Source: CAVXNP01 sp963763305
GTDB lineage: Bacteria > Pseudomonadota > Gammaproteobacteria > Xanthomonadales > Rhodanobacteraceae
Assembly: GCA_963763305.1 (NCBI GenBank)
Contig: CAVXNP010000001.1
Span: 2,976,001-3,040,000 of the forward strand
DNA length: 64,000 nt
Direction: 5' to 3'
Shown here: positions 37,970 through 47,014 of the stretch, one piece after another
Layout of the letters: each line of letters opens with the position of its first letter
How positions within the stretch are numbered: position 1 is the stretch's first letter
Notes under the pieces: model-generated
Databases searched by the model: none
The model's input: only the letters and a program-made list of their open reading frames with translations
Told to the model about the DNA's origin: nothing
Made by a program: the position numbers and the translations under genes

Positions 37970-38251
37970 GTGATCCGGAACTTTGCCGACAGGGAAGCGG
38001 AGAAGATCTGGGGCGGCACGCCATCCCGGCGGCTGCCTGGAGACATCCAGTCGATCGCTCGCCGCAAGCTGCGCATGCTCAATAACGCGGTCGACCTGGG
38101 CGACTTGCGCATTCCCCCGGCAAACCGCCTGGAAGCGCTCAAGCGCGGTCGCAAGGGGCAGCACAGCATCCGGATCAACGATCAATGGCGCATATGCTTC
38201 CGCTGGAAGGATGGCGACGCCTACGACGTGGAGATCGTCGATTACCACTAG
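37970..38251 (+). CDS. higB: HigB/RelE-family toxin
   Basis: 93 residues from a GTG at 37970; an ATG 9 bases upstream is out of frame. HigB-type RelE-fold ribosome-dependent mRNA nuclease. Family marks: IRNFADREAEKIWGGTPSRR, RKLRMLNNAVDLGDLRIPPA, NRLEALKRGRKGQHSIRIND and QWRICFRWKDGDAYDVEIVD. Length is exact for the host-inhibition-of-growth family. Reverse toxin-antitoxin order (toxin first) with the antitoxin 16 bases downstream, as usual for HigBA. Intact. Confidence 0.92.
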   Translation: MIRNFADREAEKIWGGTPSRRLPGDIQSIARRKLRMLNNAVDLGDLRIPPANRLEALKRGRKGQHSIRINDQWRICFRWKDGDAYDVEIVDYH

Positions 38252-38267
38252 ATGCCTGGATTCGACC

Positions 38268-38627
38268 ATGAAGACCTTGCCCAACATCCATCCCGGCGAA
38301 GTGCTGCTCGAGGAGTTCCTGCTGCCGATGGGCATAAGCCAGAACGCCCTCGCACGGGCCGCCGGCGTGCCGCCCCGCCGCATCAACGAGATCGTGCTCG
38401 GCAAGCGCGGCATCAGTGCGGACACGGCCGTGCGCCTGGCCGCGGCACTGGGCACCAGCGAGCGCTTCTGGCTCGGCCTGCAGGCGGACTACGACCTCGA
38501 AGAAGCCCATCGCGCGCTCGGTAAGGCCGTTGAGCGGATCACATGCATTGCCGCGCAAAAGCCAAAAGCGGTGTCAGGTTCACTTACCGGGCGGGCGCGA
38601 GCCGGGTGCTCCGGCTTGTCAATCTGA
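38268..38627 (+). CDS. higA: HigA-family antitoxin, C-terminus extended into a repeat
   Basis: 119 residues from ATG 38268. Cro/XRE helix-turn-helix of the HigA type: NIHPGEVLLEEFLLPMGISQ, NALARAAGVPPRRINEIVLG, KRGISADTAVRLAAALGTSE, RFWLGLQADYDLEEAHRALG. Usual HigA proteins of this kind end about 95-100 residues in; here the last ~20 residues (KAVSGSLTGRARAGCSGLSI) are read from a GTGTCAGGTTCACTTACC sequence related to family-A ends. The DNA-binding and toxin-binding parts are complete, so function may be kept. Confidence 0.88.
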   Translation: MKTLPNIHPGEVLLEEFLLPMGISQNALARAAGVPPRRINEIVLGKRGISADTAVRLAAALGTSERFWLGLQADYDLEEAHRALGKAVERITCIAAQKPKAVSGSLTGRARAGCSGLSI

Positions 38628-38668
38628 GCTGATAGGCTGGCGCGCTGGTTGCGGTAGGGTTCGGGCAA

Positions 38669-39019
38669 ATGGCGCTGAGTGAGTTCGAGATCCGGCGGGC
38701 GGAGAAGCTTGTCGGGGCGTTCGTGGAGCGTCGCCGGCCTCCAGTGTACGTCCGGCCAAAACTGGACTTCGCTTTTCGGATCGAAGGGCAGAGCGTGGTG
38801 CTGTTCGAGGTCCGGCCACGCTGGCGCGGAGAGCCGGTCGAGATGATGGAGCAGCCTTGCGCCAAGGCGACGTACGTCAAGGCGCGTGGCATCTGGCGCA
38901 TCTACTGGATGCGCGCGGATCTGAAGTGGCATGCCTATCCGCCTTGCCCGGAGACGCGCGATCTGGAGATCTTCCTGCGTCTGGTCGATGAGGACGCGCA
39001 CCATTGCTTTTTTGGCTAG
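38669..39019 (+). CDS. DUF3024-family protein
   Basis: 116 residues. Family signature: KLDFAFRIEGQSVVLFEVRP, RWRGEPVEMMEQPCAKATYV, IWRIYWMRADLKWHAYPPCP, VDEDAHHCFFG. Cytoplasmic, function unknown. A broken copy of the same gene is at 47015-47112. Intact. Confidence 0.85.
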   Translation: MALSEFEIRRAEKLVGAFVERRRPPVYVRPKLDFAFRIEGQSVVLFEVRPRWRGEPVEMMEQPCAKATYVKARGIWRIYWMRADLKWHAYPPCPETRDLEIFLRLVDEDAHHCFFG

Positions 39020-39099
39020 CGATGCGGCCTGCGGTGCGCAGCCTGAGCCCGCCTGCGGCCACTTTATCGGTTGCGTAGGGGCCGATGGGCGCGGCTCAA

Positions 39100-39370
39100 C
39101 GAACCGGGGCAACTAACCCAACAACCAACTAACCGGGTCAGCGTCCCTTCCTGACACGGTCTGGGGCGGATGCTGACAGGCGGGCGGAGGCGGGTGGGGC
39201 AGCCCCTGGGGTTTTTGAAGGTAACCGCATGCCTCGGCAGCCTCGTCCAGATCTTGCCGGTTTCCCGCAGCATGCCGTGCAGCGCGGGGATGGCCGGCAA
39301 CAACGGAGTCAAAGCCCCTCTCCCGGAAAAAGGGGCTCTGACCGCTCTGACCAGGTTAGTCCGACCCGGT
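39100..39370 (+). pseudogene. RAYT N-terminal fragment (family C) among repeat ends
   Basis: 39229-39300 encodes only the RAYT start (MPRQPRPDLAGFPQHAVQRG then DGRQQ). It is preceded by a family-C 5' end with GGGTCAGCGTCCCTTCCTGAC (39136 onward) and followed directly by AGTCAAAGCCCCT...AGGGGCTCTGACC (39306-39343), an inverted pair. The rest of the gene has been replaced by repeat ends, as if internal deletion left a miniature element. Confidence 0.7.
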
Positions 39371-39392
39371 TGGCCCAGGCCGACGTCGCCCC

Positions 39393-39950
39393 TCAGGAGT
39401 TGGTTTTTCCGCTGTTCTCGATGCGCTCGACCATCGCCTTGTGCTCCTTCAGGACCGGGAGCATCTCGCGGGCGTACTGGACGAGCTCCGGGTGGTCGTC
39501 GGAGGAGTCGAAGCCTTCGAACAGGGTTAGCGCTTCACGATGCGCCAGCGCCTGCTGATCCAGGTAGATGCTGTCGAATTCTTCGTCGGTGGCTTCGCGG
39601 AGGTGGTCGACCATGGATTGCCGATGCGCGTCCAGGTCGCCTTGCACGTCATCCAGCAGTTGCTCATCGCCATGGCGTTCCAGCGCAGCCATCAGGCGGG
39701 CCGTACTGTCGGTATGATCGCGGATCATGCGCTCGGCGAGCTGCTTCACTTCCGGCGAGCGTGCGCGTTGCTGCGCGATGCGGGCTGCTTCGATCTCGTA
39801 GACATCCCCGCGGCTGGCGTTGGCGACGAACGCGCTATCGGAGTTCGAGCCAAGGCTCGCCTTGACCGTGCCGACCATCCCGCCGACGGCGTCCATCGCC
39901 TTGCCCGCGGCGCCCACGCCCTCATGCTGTTGTCCCCGGTGCTCGGTCAT
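39393..39950 (-). CDS. DUF4142-domain (ferritin-like) protein
   Basis: 185 residues, intact. Helical bundle pattern typical of DUF4142: FVANASRGDVYEIEAARIAQ, QRARSPEVKQLAERMIRDHT, DSTARLMAALERHG, YLDQQALAHREALTLFEGF, LVQYAREMLPVLKEHKAMVE. Conserved His/Glu residues in the helices resemble ferritin-like metal sites, but no activity is established for the family. No signal peptide is seen, although many relatives are exported. An adjacent CTCCGTTGGAGTGG region gives only a weak ribosome site. Confidence 0.82.
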   Translation of the reverse strand: MTEHRGQQHEGVGAAGKAMDAVGGMVGTVKASLGSNSDSAFVANASRGDVYEIEAARIAQQRARSPEVKQLAERMIRDHTDSTARLMAALERHGDEQLLDDVQGDLDAHRQSMVDHLREATDEEFDSIYLDQQALAHREALTLFEGFDSSDDHPELVQYAREMLPVLKEHKAMVERIENSGKTNS

Positions 39951-40084
39951 AACGTTGTCTCCGTTGGAGTGGAAGAGAATCTCGGTCCGAGCCCCGGCGG
40001 CTTGCCCGCGCGCCTCGCTCAGCCCGGAAACTGAACCCTACGGGCGCGCGGGTTAGTCAGGGGTCGAAGGCCGGTGAAACCCGG

Positions 40085-40260
40085 CGCAGGTGGGCGTAGC
40101 GCGATCTTCACCTCCGAAGCCTGGTGGTGAGCGAGCAGGCCGAACATCTCGCGGACGACCTTCACGTCCACGCGCTGGGTTTTCCAGAGTTTGCACTGCA
40201 CGATCGTCAGCTGGCCCTCCTTGCGGAGCACCAGGTCGATGCCGCCGTCCGCAGTGACCC
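40085..40260 (-). pseudogene. Fragment of the Mrr-like nuclease domain
   Basis: About 58 codons match the catalytic core of the two Mrr-like genes: DGGIDLVLRKEGQLTIVQCK, LWKTQRVDVKVVREMFGLLA, HHQASEVKIA. Both sides are unrelated sequence; the upstream break is at a GTGACCCGGGTTTTCAGG repeat-like junction. The rest of 39951-40443 holds no gene. Confidence 0.8.
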
Positions 40261-40443
40261 GGGTTTTCAGGTTTTCCGTTTTCCGGTTGTCTCCCGTGCG
40301 GAGCCTATGAAATACTTTCGATGGGGGATTTTTCTTGAACGCGATCATGCCGTTCCCGTCTAGGGCGCGGACGCGTTCCCTCGCGCGACGAATGGCCGGA
40401 CAGTCCTCCGCGCCTGTTTAACCACCCGAAACGAGAGAGAACG

Positions 40444-43400
40444 ATGTTCGAGAAACAGCATGGAACGCGGTTGTGCGTCGTGGCGTCTGCAATATTGGTG
40501 GCGCTTGGGATGTCAGGTTGTGGTGGGGGTGGTAACACGAGAGCTGCGTCGCCTTCGCCAGCGGGAGCCGGTAGCGGAGGTACGTCAGGCAATGTCGTGG
40601 TCCCGGAAGGGACGACCTTCAAGCTGCAGGGTGGGCAGTCGATCACGCGGCCAGTGGTTCTCGAAACGAATGCCGTGCTCGACAATGCCGGGCATATCGC
40701 CGTCTCTACGGGTACTGCGGTGGAAGCGAAAAACTCCTCGACTGGGGGCAGTGCTGTCCTCAATCACGATGGAGGCTCCATTCAAGGCGCTGACCGTGGC
40801 CTGCTGTTTCATGCTCCAGGAGTAGTCAAGAATAGCAGTGGCGGCGTCATCACTGGTGGCAGCGTCGGCATAGAAATGGCCGATGGCGGGTTGATCAGTA
40901 ACAGTGGCGCCGGCAGTGCCATTCGATCTTCCGGCATAGCCATCCGGATCACCGGCGCAAAAGGCACCATTGGCAATGCAGATGGTGCGACCATTTCCGG
41001 GGGGAGGACCGCGATTTATCTGGAGCACGGCGGCAGCGTGGTCAACGGTGCCGGTTCAATTATCCAGGCCACGGGAAGCGCCGGCAGCGACTGTGGGCAG
41101 GGGAGCGGCTGCGGCATCTTCGTCGCGTCGAACAGCACGGACCCCAACGGTGCAGAGGCGCTAGAGCTGACCAATGAGGGCACGATCATCGGCAGCGTGC
41201 TGTTGAATCTGCCAGCCTATAACCAAGTCAACCTCTTGGCTGGCAGCTCCATTCACGGCGACCTCGGAATTGGAAACGGAACGCTCACCCTCGGCGGTGG
41301 TGATGGGACCTCACAACTGTATTCGCAGGCCGTGACCGGCACGACCGAGTTTACTGGCCTGTTCTCGAAGATTGGCGGTGGCACTTGGGTCATTGACAAC
41401 GACGACATTGATGCGGGCTATATCGTTGTTGACGGCGGCACGTTAAAGCTCGGCACCGGCGGGACCGTCGGATCGGTCGGGCAAGGCGATGTCGATATCC
41501 GGCACGGCGAGCTGGTGTTTGATCGCAGCGACGATGTGGTGTTAGACGCCAACATCCGCGGCGGGGAGTCAGACGCGAACGATGGAACCTTGGTGCAGGC
41601 TGGCACCGGGACCCTGACGGTCTTGATGGCCAACGAGATCAATCCGAGCAACATTGCGATCCGAAGCGGCACCCTGCAGATCGATAACACCGGGGACATG
41701 CCGATCGACGAGGTCGCCAACATTTATTTCAGTCCGAATATCGCGGACGACGGGTTGCTGGCGTTCAACAGCAACCTGAAAATTCGCTATGGCGGCACGA
41801 TCTCCGGGTCGGGCGGGCTGCTCGTGGACGGGTCGGGTGAGCTCACCCTGCAGGGGTCGAACTCCTATACAGGTGGCACCACGATCAACCGTGGGGTCCT
41901 GCGGGTCGGAACGGGTGGCACCACCGGTTCGATCATCGGTGACGTGTCAGACAACGCTGCACTGGCGTTCAATCGCAGCGATGAGGTGATTTTTTCAGGA
42001 CTCATCAGTGGTAGCGGCAGCCTTGAGCAGCGTGGTGCGGGAACGTTGATCCTGACCGGTCGAAAATACCTACCTGGGCGGTACGATAATCGATAGCCTG
42101 CCGACCGCTTGGGGGACGTTGCAGCTCGGCAACGGGGGGACGGCTGGGTCAATTGCCGGCGACGTACTGGACAATGGCGTGCTGGTATTCGACCGCAGCG
42201 ACGATATCACCTTCGGCGGACTCATCAGTGGCTACGGGCGGGTCGTCAAACGGGGCGCAGGCGCATTGGTGCTTACGGGGGTCAACAGCTATACCGGCGG
42301 AACTTCGGTCGAACAGGGCGTTCTCGAAGTATTGCCGGGTACCAGCCTGGGGACAGGCATGATCGGCGTTGGCAGCACATCGGGCGAAGTTACCGGGCAG
42401 TTGCTCAAGGTAGACAGCGGTGTGCAACTGCCGAACGCCGTATTCTTGTACACCGGCGCCACGCTGGATAACGCAGGTGCGATTCCCGGCCAAGTTGGTT
42501 TTGAAAGCGTTGGTTCGAGCGCATCCAGCGACGTCACCATCGTGAATCGGGACCTTGCAAGTATCGAGGGCGATTCGACCGCCATTCTGCTTCAGGGTGG
42601 CGGGACCATAAGCAACGGCAACGGTAGCCTCATCAAGGGTGGGGGCGTGAGCATCGTTTCCAAGGGCGGCCCCACCTCAATTGACAATGACGGCGGGAGC
42701 ATCATTGGTGAGGGCGGTTCGGCGATCATCCTTAACGGCACTGCCGCAGCAGTTACCAATATTCATGGCGGAACGATCCAGGGAGTCGCCGCGGGCGTCG
42801 TGCTCAGTCATCAGGGCACTGTTTTGAATGGAGCCGGAAGCAGCATTTCCGCCTCCGCTTACAACGCCAGAGCAATTTCGATGTTTGATGGGGGCACGAT
42901 AACCAACGACGGTGGAACCCTTACCGCGCCCGGCGCGGCGATAACGATCTACAGCGGCGCCGGCATCATCGATAACCAGGGTGGAGGCAGCATTATCGGC
43001 GACGTGGAAATGGACGCGAGCGCGACCAACAAAGTGACGCTGGAGGCCGGTAGTTCCATACACGGAAACTTGTCTATTGGTTCAAACGTGGACTCGGCTT
43101 TGGTGCTCAGCGGAGATAACGGGCTACCTCAGTCCTATTCGGATGCCGTTTCAGGTACCACTACGTTCGCGAGCATCCTTTCAAAAGAAGGGGCGGGTAC
43201 CTGGATTCTTGACACGGGGGACCTGTCTGGCGTTACCGAAACGGATATCAATCATGGCACATTGCGTTCGACGGGCTTGCTCGCCGGGCTGGTCAACGTG
43301 GCCGAACAAGGGACGCTCGATGGCGTGCCGGGCGTGGTTGGGACCTTGTCCAATGCCGGCAGGGTCACCGTTCACGACGGCGACTCCACGGTTGGCGGCA

Positions 43401-44809
43401 ATTATCTCCAGGCATCTACCGGCACGTTAGCCGTCAGCCTGGGCAGCAAACTTGACGTGGCCGGCGCGGCTGCGTTGAGCGGTGGCACCCTTGAGGTGAC
43501 CGGCGCCGACAGCGGTTACGTAAGCAATACCCACACCGATGTGCTCACCGCGTCCGGCGGCGTGACCGGCACCTTCGATCAGTTGGTGAAGGACAGCGGA
43601 GTTGTGTTCACCGCAACAACCATCAATTACGACGCCAACAGCGTGTGGCTGGATACCACCGGCCTGGATGTGACCACGGCGGCGGCCGGCAAAGGCGTGA
43701 GCTATACCCCGGCATCCATGGGCAGCGCCGTGCGTGTGCAGGGCGCGTTCAATCAACTGGACGACAAGATCGCCAGCAGCAATCTGGCTGGGGTATCGGG
43801 CGAGTTCCTCAAGGCTGCAGGGGAATTCCAGCAGGCACCGACGCTGCTCGCCGCGCAGGCATCGCTGCAGAGTCTGTCCGGCCAATTGCATGCAGCGAGC
43901 GCGGCGATGACCTTCCAGGCCATCGATGCGTCCGATCGCCTGCTGTCCGATCGTCTGGACAGCCTGCTTGACCGTGGCGCCGCCGCTGGCGTGTGGACGC
44001 ACGATCTGCGCATCGGTGGCGACATGGCGCGTCCGGGCTATGGCGGCGTCGGCTTCCAGCAAGATGGCTGGCTGGTCGGCAGCGACCGCAAGATGGGCCA
44101 ATCGGGCATGGCGGGCTTCGCGTTCGGGCAAAGCCGGGGCCAGCAGCAACTGGATCGCAGCTTCGACCACCAGCGAAGCCGCAGCACGGAGGCGACCTTG
44201 TACACAGGCTGGCTCGATGGCAACCGCTACGTGCTGGGTCGCGCCGGCTTTGGCCGTTTCCAGCAGGACGTGAGCCGACAGATCCTGCTGGGCTATCGCA
44301 CGCACGGCGTGTCGACCCAGTACAACGGCAGCTACGGTGTCGCTTACGGGGAGAGCGGCCTGCATTTTGGCCAGCCTCGCGGTCATGTGACCCCGTTCGT
44401 CAACCTGCAGTACGCCCGCATCGGGCGCGACGGCTTCGCCGAGCAGGGTGCCGGTGGATTCGGGCTGCGCAGCAATCCGCAGGGCCTGGACCGCTGGCAG
44501 GCCGGCGTCGGCGTGCGCGCCGGCGGTCGCTGGGACTTCAGCGGCGGTCGCACTGTGGACTTCAGCGCGCATGCGCAGTGGCAACGCACCCTGGCATCCA
44601 GTGGCGATGTGTTCAACGCCAGCCTGGTCGGACTGGAGCAGTGGCAGCCCTTGGTCGGCATCGGCCTGTCGCGCTACAGCGGTGTGCTTGGCCTGAATCT
44701 GGACGCCGCGCTGTCGGCTCATACAACACTGCAGTTCGGATACGACTACGAGATGGGTCAGCGCGGCACCGCGCAGGCGCTGTCCACCCGGATGAACGTG
44801 GCGTTCTGA
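40444..44809 (+). pseudogene. Large autotransporter with PATR repeats and lipoprotein-type signal, one frameshift
   Basis: About 1455 residues, type Va secretion. The signal peptide ends in a lipobox (GMSGC, Cys25), unusual for an autotransporter. The passenger is a right-handed beta-helix rich in G-G-T-I/N-N-x-G turns. At least three autotransporter-associated repeats are visible (SGSGGLLVDGSGELTLQGSN, GLISGSGSLEQRGAGTLILT, GYGRVVKRGAGALVLTGVNS). A linker near residue 1090-1180 precedes the C-terminal beta-barrel, which starts about AAAGVWTHDLRIGGD and ends LSTRMNVAF with terminal Phe. One inserted C near 42061 breaks the frame; without it GENTYLGGTIID reads through. Surface-exposed or released adhesin-like role is inferred. 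Confidence 0.85.
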
Positions 44810-44892
44810 AGACCGTCGGACCGAGTGGCGACGGGCAGCCAACCTGGCGCCGTCGCCACTCGCTGGCGCTATCAAGCAAAAATGCCCGTGAA

Positions 44893-45192
44893 GCAAAGGT
44901 GCCAGGGACGGCAGCTGACCGGGTCAGCCAACCGGATCAGAGTCCCTTTCTGGAGCGCCTTTCTGACACGGGTTATGGCAGTGCGTGGCAGACCAGCGTT
45001 GGCGGGCAGGGCATGCTTCGACGCGCCGGGGCGGCCCCTGCTATGTAGGCCGGACCTGGCGCTCGATCTCGACCATGACTTCGTTTCGGCGCATGAACCA
45101 CAGGGTCCATGGCGGGTTGTATTGGGCCAGCGTGAGCGGGCCGGTGGCGTGCAGGCCCTGAGGGCGGGTCTGTTGATTCCCTCCGTCCCTTA
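44893..45192 (-). pseudogene. SOUL haem-binding-family C-terminal fragment bounded by repeat ends
   Basis: On the minus strand, 45041-45160 reads HATGPLTLAQYNPPWTLWFM then RRNEVMVEIERQVRP and stop. The A-x-Y-N-P-P-W-T...F-x-R-R-N-E-V pattern is the conserved end of SOUL haem-binding proteins. The 5' part is replaced at about 45160 by a family-B 5' end (GGTCTGTTGATTCCCTCCGT, 45168 onward). Downstream, 44893-44975 holds AAAGGTGCCAGGGACGGC and family-C/A-like ends (GGATCAGAGTCCCTTTCTGG). Confidence 0.6.
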
Positions 45193-46071
45193 AAGGCCGA
45201 ATCGCCCCTTCTTCCGCGTCATCGCCTGTGCATCACTGACCGCCTGGATCCGCGGCGATGCCAGTTCCTCGGCCAGGTAGCGGGCATTCGCGCCGCCGAG
45301 CCACACGGGCACGCGCGGCGCCAGGGCGGCATCGAGTTGACGCAGTTCGTCCAGCGCCAGGCGGGCCTGCTGCGGGTCCACCGAGCTCAGCGCGATGCCG
45401 GACACGCCCAGCTTCTCCGCGACGCGCGCGATCTCCGCAGCGGGCAATTCGGTGCCCAGGTAAAGCACGGGCATGCCCGCCTCGTACGCCTGCAGGGCCG
45501 CGCCGATCAGCCCCAGCTCGTGGGGCTCGCCGGGCAGGGTGGCAAACAGCACCCGCGGTCGTTGTTCGTGGCGGGGCGGATTGAGTACCGCGAGCAGGCG
45601 CATCCGCAGGAGGCTGCTGACCAGCCGCTCCTGCGCGATCGCGAGCCGCCCGTCGGCCCAGCGCAGCCCCACCTCTTGCAGCAGGGGCATGACCACGCGG
45701 TTCATCAGCACCGGCACTGGCAGCGTGGCGATCGCCACCGACAGGTCGCGGTCGAAGACGTCGACGCGGTACTCGGCGATCGCATCGAGCATCCGTGACG
45801 GCAGCGTCTCGACGCCGCCGTAGGCTGCCTGGCGACCATCGTCCAGCAGGCGATCGAGTGCGTCGTCATCCAGCGCGGCAAGGTCGCGGATCGGATGGCC
45901 GCGGCCGGTCAGGCGGTGCAGGCGCGAAAGCCGCTCGATCATCGCCGGGTCGTACAACCGCCGGCCCTGAGCATCACGGAGCGGCTGGATAGCGCCATGG
46001 CGGCGCTCCCAGGCGCGCAGGGTTTCCGTGCTCAGCCCGGAGAGTTCGGCGGCAGCCTTGATCGGATACAT
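45190..46071 (-). CDS. MerR-family regulator with cobalamin-binding domain (CarH/LitR-like)
   Basis: 293 residues from ATG 46071; a longer open frame to 46137 would run through the operator. MerR helix-turn-helix at residues 1-70 (MYPIKAAAELSGLSTETLRA, WERRHGAIQPLRDAQGRRLY), a helical bundle at about 85-165, then a B12-binding Rossmann domain with the E182-P-H184-E-L-G187 motif (ExHxxG). In CarH-type photoreceptors a W-x9-E-H motif caps adenosylcobalamin; here W138-x9-E148 is followed by Arg149 instead of His. Light- or B12-sensing repression is therefore possible but not assured. It is divergent from a fasciclin gene with TGTACAT half sites between them. Confidence 0.85.
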   Translation of the reverse strand: MYPIKAAAELSGLSTETLRAWERRHGAIQPLRDAQGRRLYDPAMIERLSRLHRLTGRGHPIRDLAALDDDALDRLLDDGRQAAYGGVETLPSRMLDAIAEYRVDVFDRDLSVAIATLPVPVLMNRVVMPLLQEVGLRWADGRLAIAQERLVSSLLRMRLLAVLNPPRHEQRPRVLFATLPGEPHELGLIGAALQAYEAGMPVLYLGTELPAAEIARVAEKLGVSGIALSSVDPQQARLALDELRQLDAALAPRVPVWLGGANARYLAEELASPRIQAVSDAQAMTRKKGRFGL

Positions 46072-46079
46072 GGCTGCAC

Positions 46080-46112
46080 TGTACATGGTATGTACAAGGC
46101 AAAGTTGTACAT
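46080..46112. promoter_or_regulatory. MerR/CarH-type operator candidate in divergent promoter
   Basis: TGTACAT (46080-46086) and its inverted partner ATGTACA (46090-46096) are 3 bases apart; a third TGTACAT lies at 46106-46112. They sit 9 bases from the regulator start and 65 bases from the fasciclin ATG. CarH/LitR-type regulators bind repeated half sites of this general form. Likely autoregulation and control of the divergent genes. Confidence 0.65.
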
Positions 46113-46176
46113 ACACGTAACAGCAGGGGGCGGACACTCTGCATCACACCCCGCTCCCTTCCGCCTGGAGAATTCC

Positions 46177-46728
46177 ATGTCATTCCGCATACGCCCCATC
46201 CGCCTGTCCATGCTGGCAGCCGCCCTTGTCCTTTCCTTCGCGACTCCACTCGCGTTCGCAGCGCCCTCCGGTATTGGCAGTGCCGGCGAGCGCGGCGTCG
46301 TGTCCACCCAGGCTCGCGCCGATATCGTCGATACCGCCGTGAGCGCCGGCCAGTTCAAGACGCTTGCCGCGGCGCTGCAGGCGGCCGGGCTGGTCGACAC
46401 GCTGAAGAGCAAGGGCCCGTTCACGGTATTCGCTCCCACCGATGCCGCCTTCGCCGCGCTGCCGCCCGGCACCCTCGACAGCCTGCTCAAGCCCGAGAAC
46501 CGCCAGAAGCTGATCGCGATCCTCACCTACCACGTCGTTCCCGGCCGCGTGACCGCCGCCCAGGTCACCGGGATGGAGTCCGCCAAGACCGTGCAAGGCG
46601 GGGCGCTGGCGATCCGCACGTCCGGCGGGGCGGTGACGGTCGACGATGCCCACGTGGTCGCCACAGACGTGCTTGCCAGCAATGGCGTGATCCACGTGAT
46701 CGACAAGGTCCTGATTCCGCAGGGCTGA
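46177..46728 (+). CDS. Exported fasciclin-domain protein
   Basis: 183 residues from ATG 46177, GGAG 8-9 bases upstream. Signal peptide to about LAFAA at residue 29. One fasciclin (FAS1) domain: IVDTAVSAGQFKTLAAALQA, GPFTVFAPTDAAFAALPPGT (H1-type motif), ILTYHVVPGRVTAAQ, VTVDDAHVVATDVLASNGVI then HVIDKVLIPQG (H2 motif). FAS1 domains mediate adhesion and may bind small ligands. In photolyase/carotenoid and stress loci such proteins often accompany LitR/CarH-like regulators. Followed 15 bases later by a DUF378 gene, probably one transcript. Confidence 0.92.
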   Translation: MSFRIRPIRLSMLAAALVLSFATPLAFAAPSGIGSAGERGVVSTQARADIVDTAVSAGQFKTLAAALQAAGLVDTLKSKGPFTVFAPTDAAFAALPPGTLDSLLKPENRQKLIAILTYHVVPGRVTAAQVTGMESAKTVQGGALAIRTSGGAVTVDDAHVVATDVLASNGVIHVIDKVLIPQG

Positions 46729-46743
46729 ACTTGGAGAGATGAT

Positions 46744-46965
46744 ATGAAGAGCTTGCATTTCGTGACGTTGGTGCTGGTGATCGTCGGAGGGCTCAACTGG
46801 GGTCTGGTCGGTGCCTTCCACTTCGATCTCGTCGCCGCCGTGTTCGGCGGCCAGGACGCGGCGCTGTCGCGCGTGGTGTACGTGCTGGTCGGTATCGCGG
46901 CGCTATGGCAGATCGTCGCCTTGACGCGTAACACTTCGCATGTACCCATGATGCGCAGCGCCTAG
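46744..46965 (+). CDS. DUF378 small membrane protein
   Basis: 73 residues, two membrane helices: FVTLVLVIVGGLNWGLVGAF and VVYVLVGIAALWQIVAL, with the family signature GGLNWGLVG. Start ATG 46744 after GGAGAG. Likely co-transcribed with the fasciclin gene. A paralogue is at 60748-60990. Function unknown. Confidence 0.88.
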   Translation: MKSLHFVTLVLVIVGGLNWGLVGAFHFDLVAAVFGGQDAALSRVVYVLVGIAALWQIVALTRNTSHVPMMRSA

Positions 46966-47014
46966 ACCGCTACCGGATTGACCCAGGCGCAGGAGGCTCC
47001 GCAGTGCGGGGCCT

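Noticed and set aside
12354..40443. Prophage or integrative element
   Set aside because: No integrase, tRNA attachment site, structural phage gene or conjugation gene is visible.
42427..44896. Long antisense open frame (489 codons) opposite the autotransporter
   Set aside because: It has no domain logic and mirrors the high-GC third-position pattern of the sense gene; the sense strand has signal peptide, repeats and barrel.
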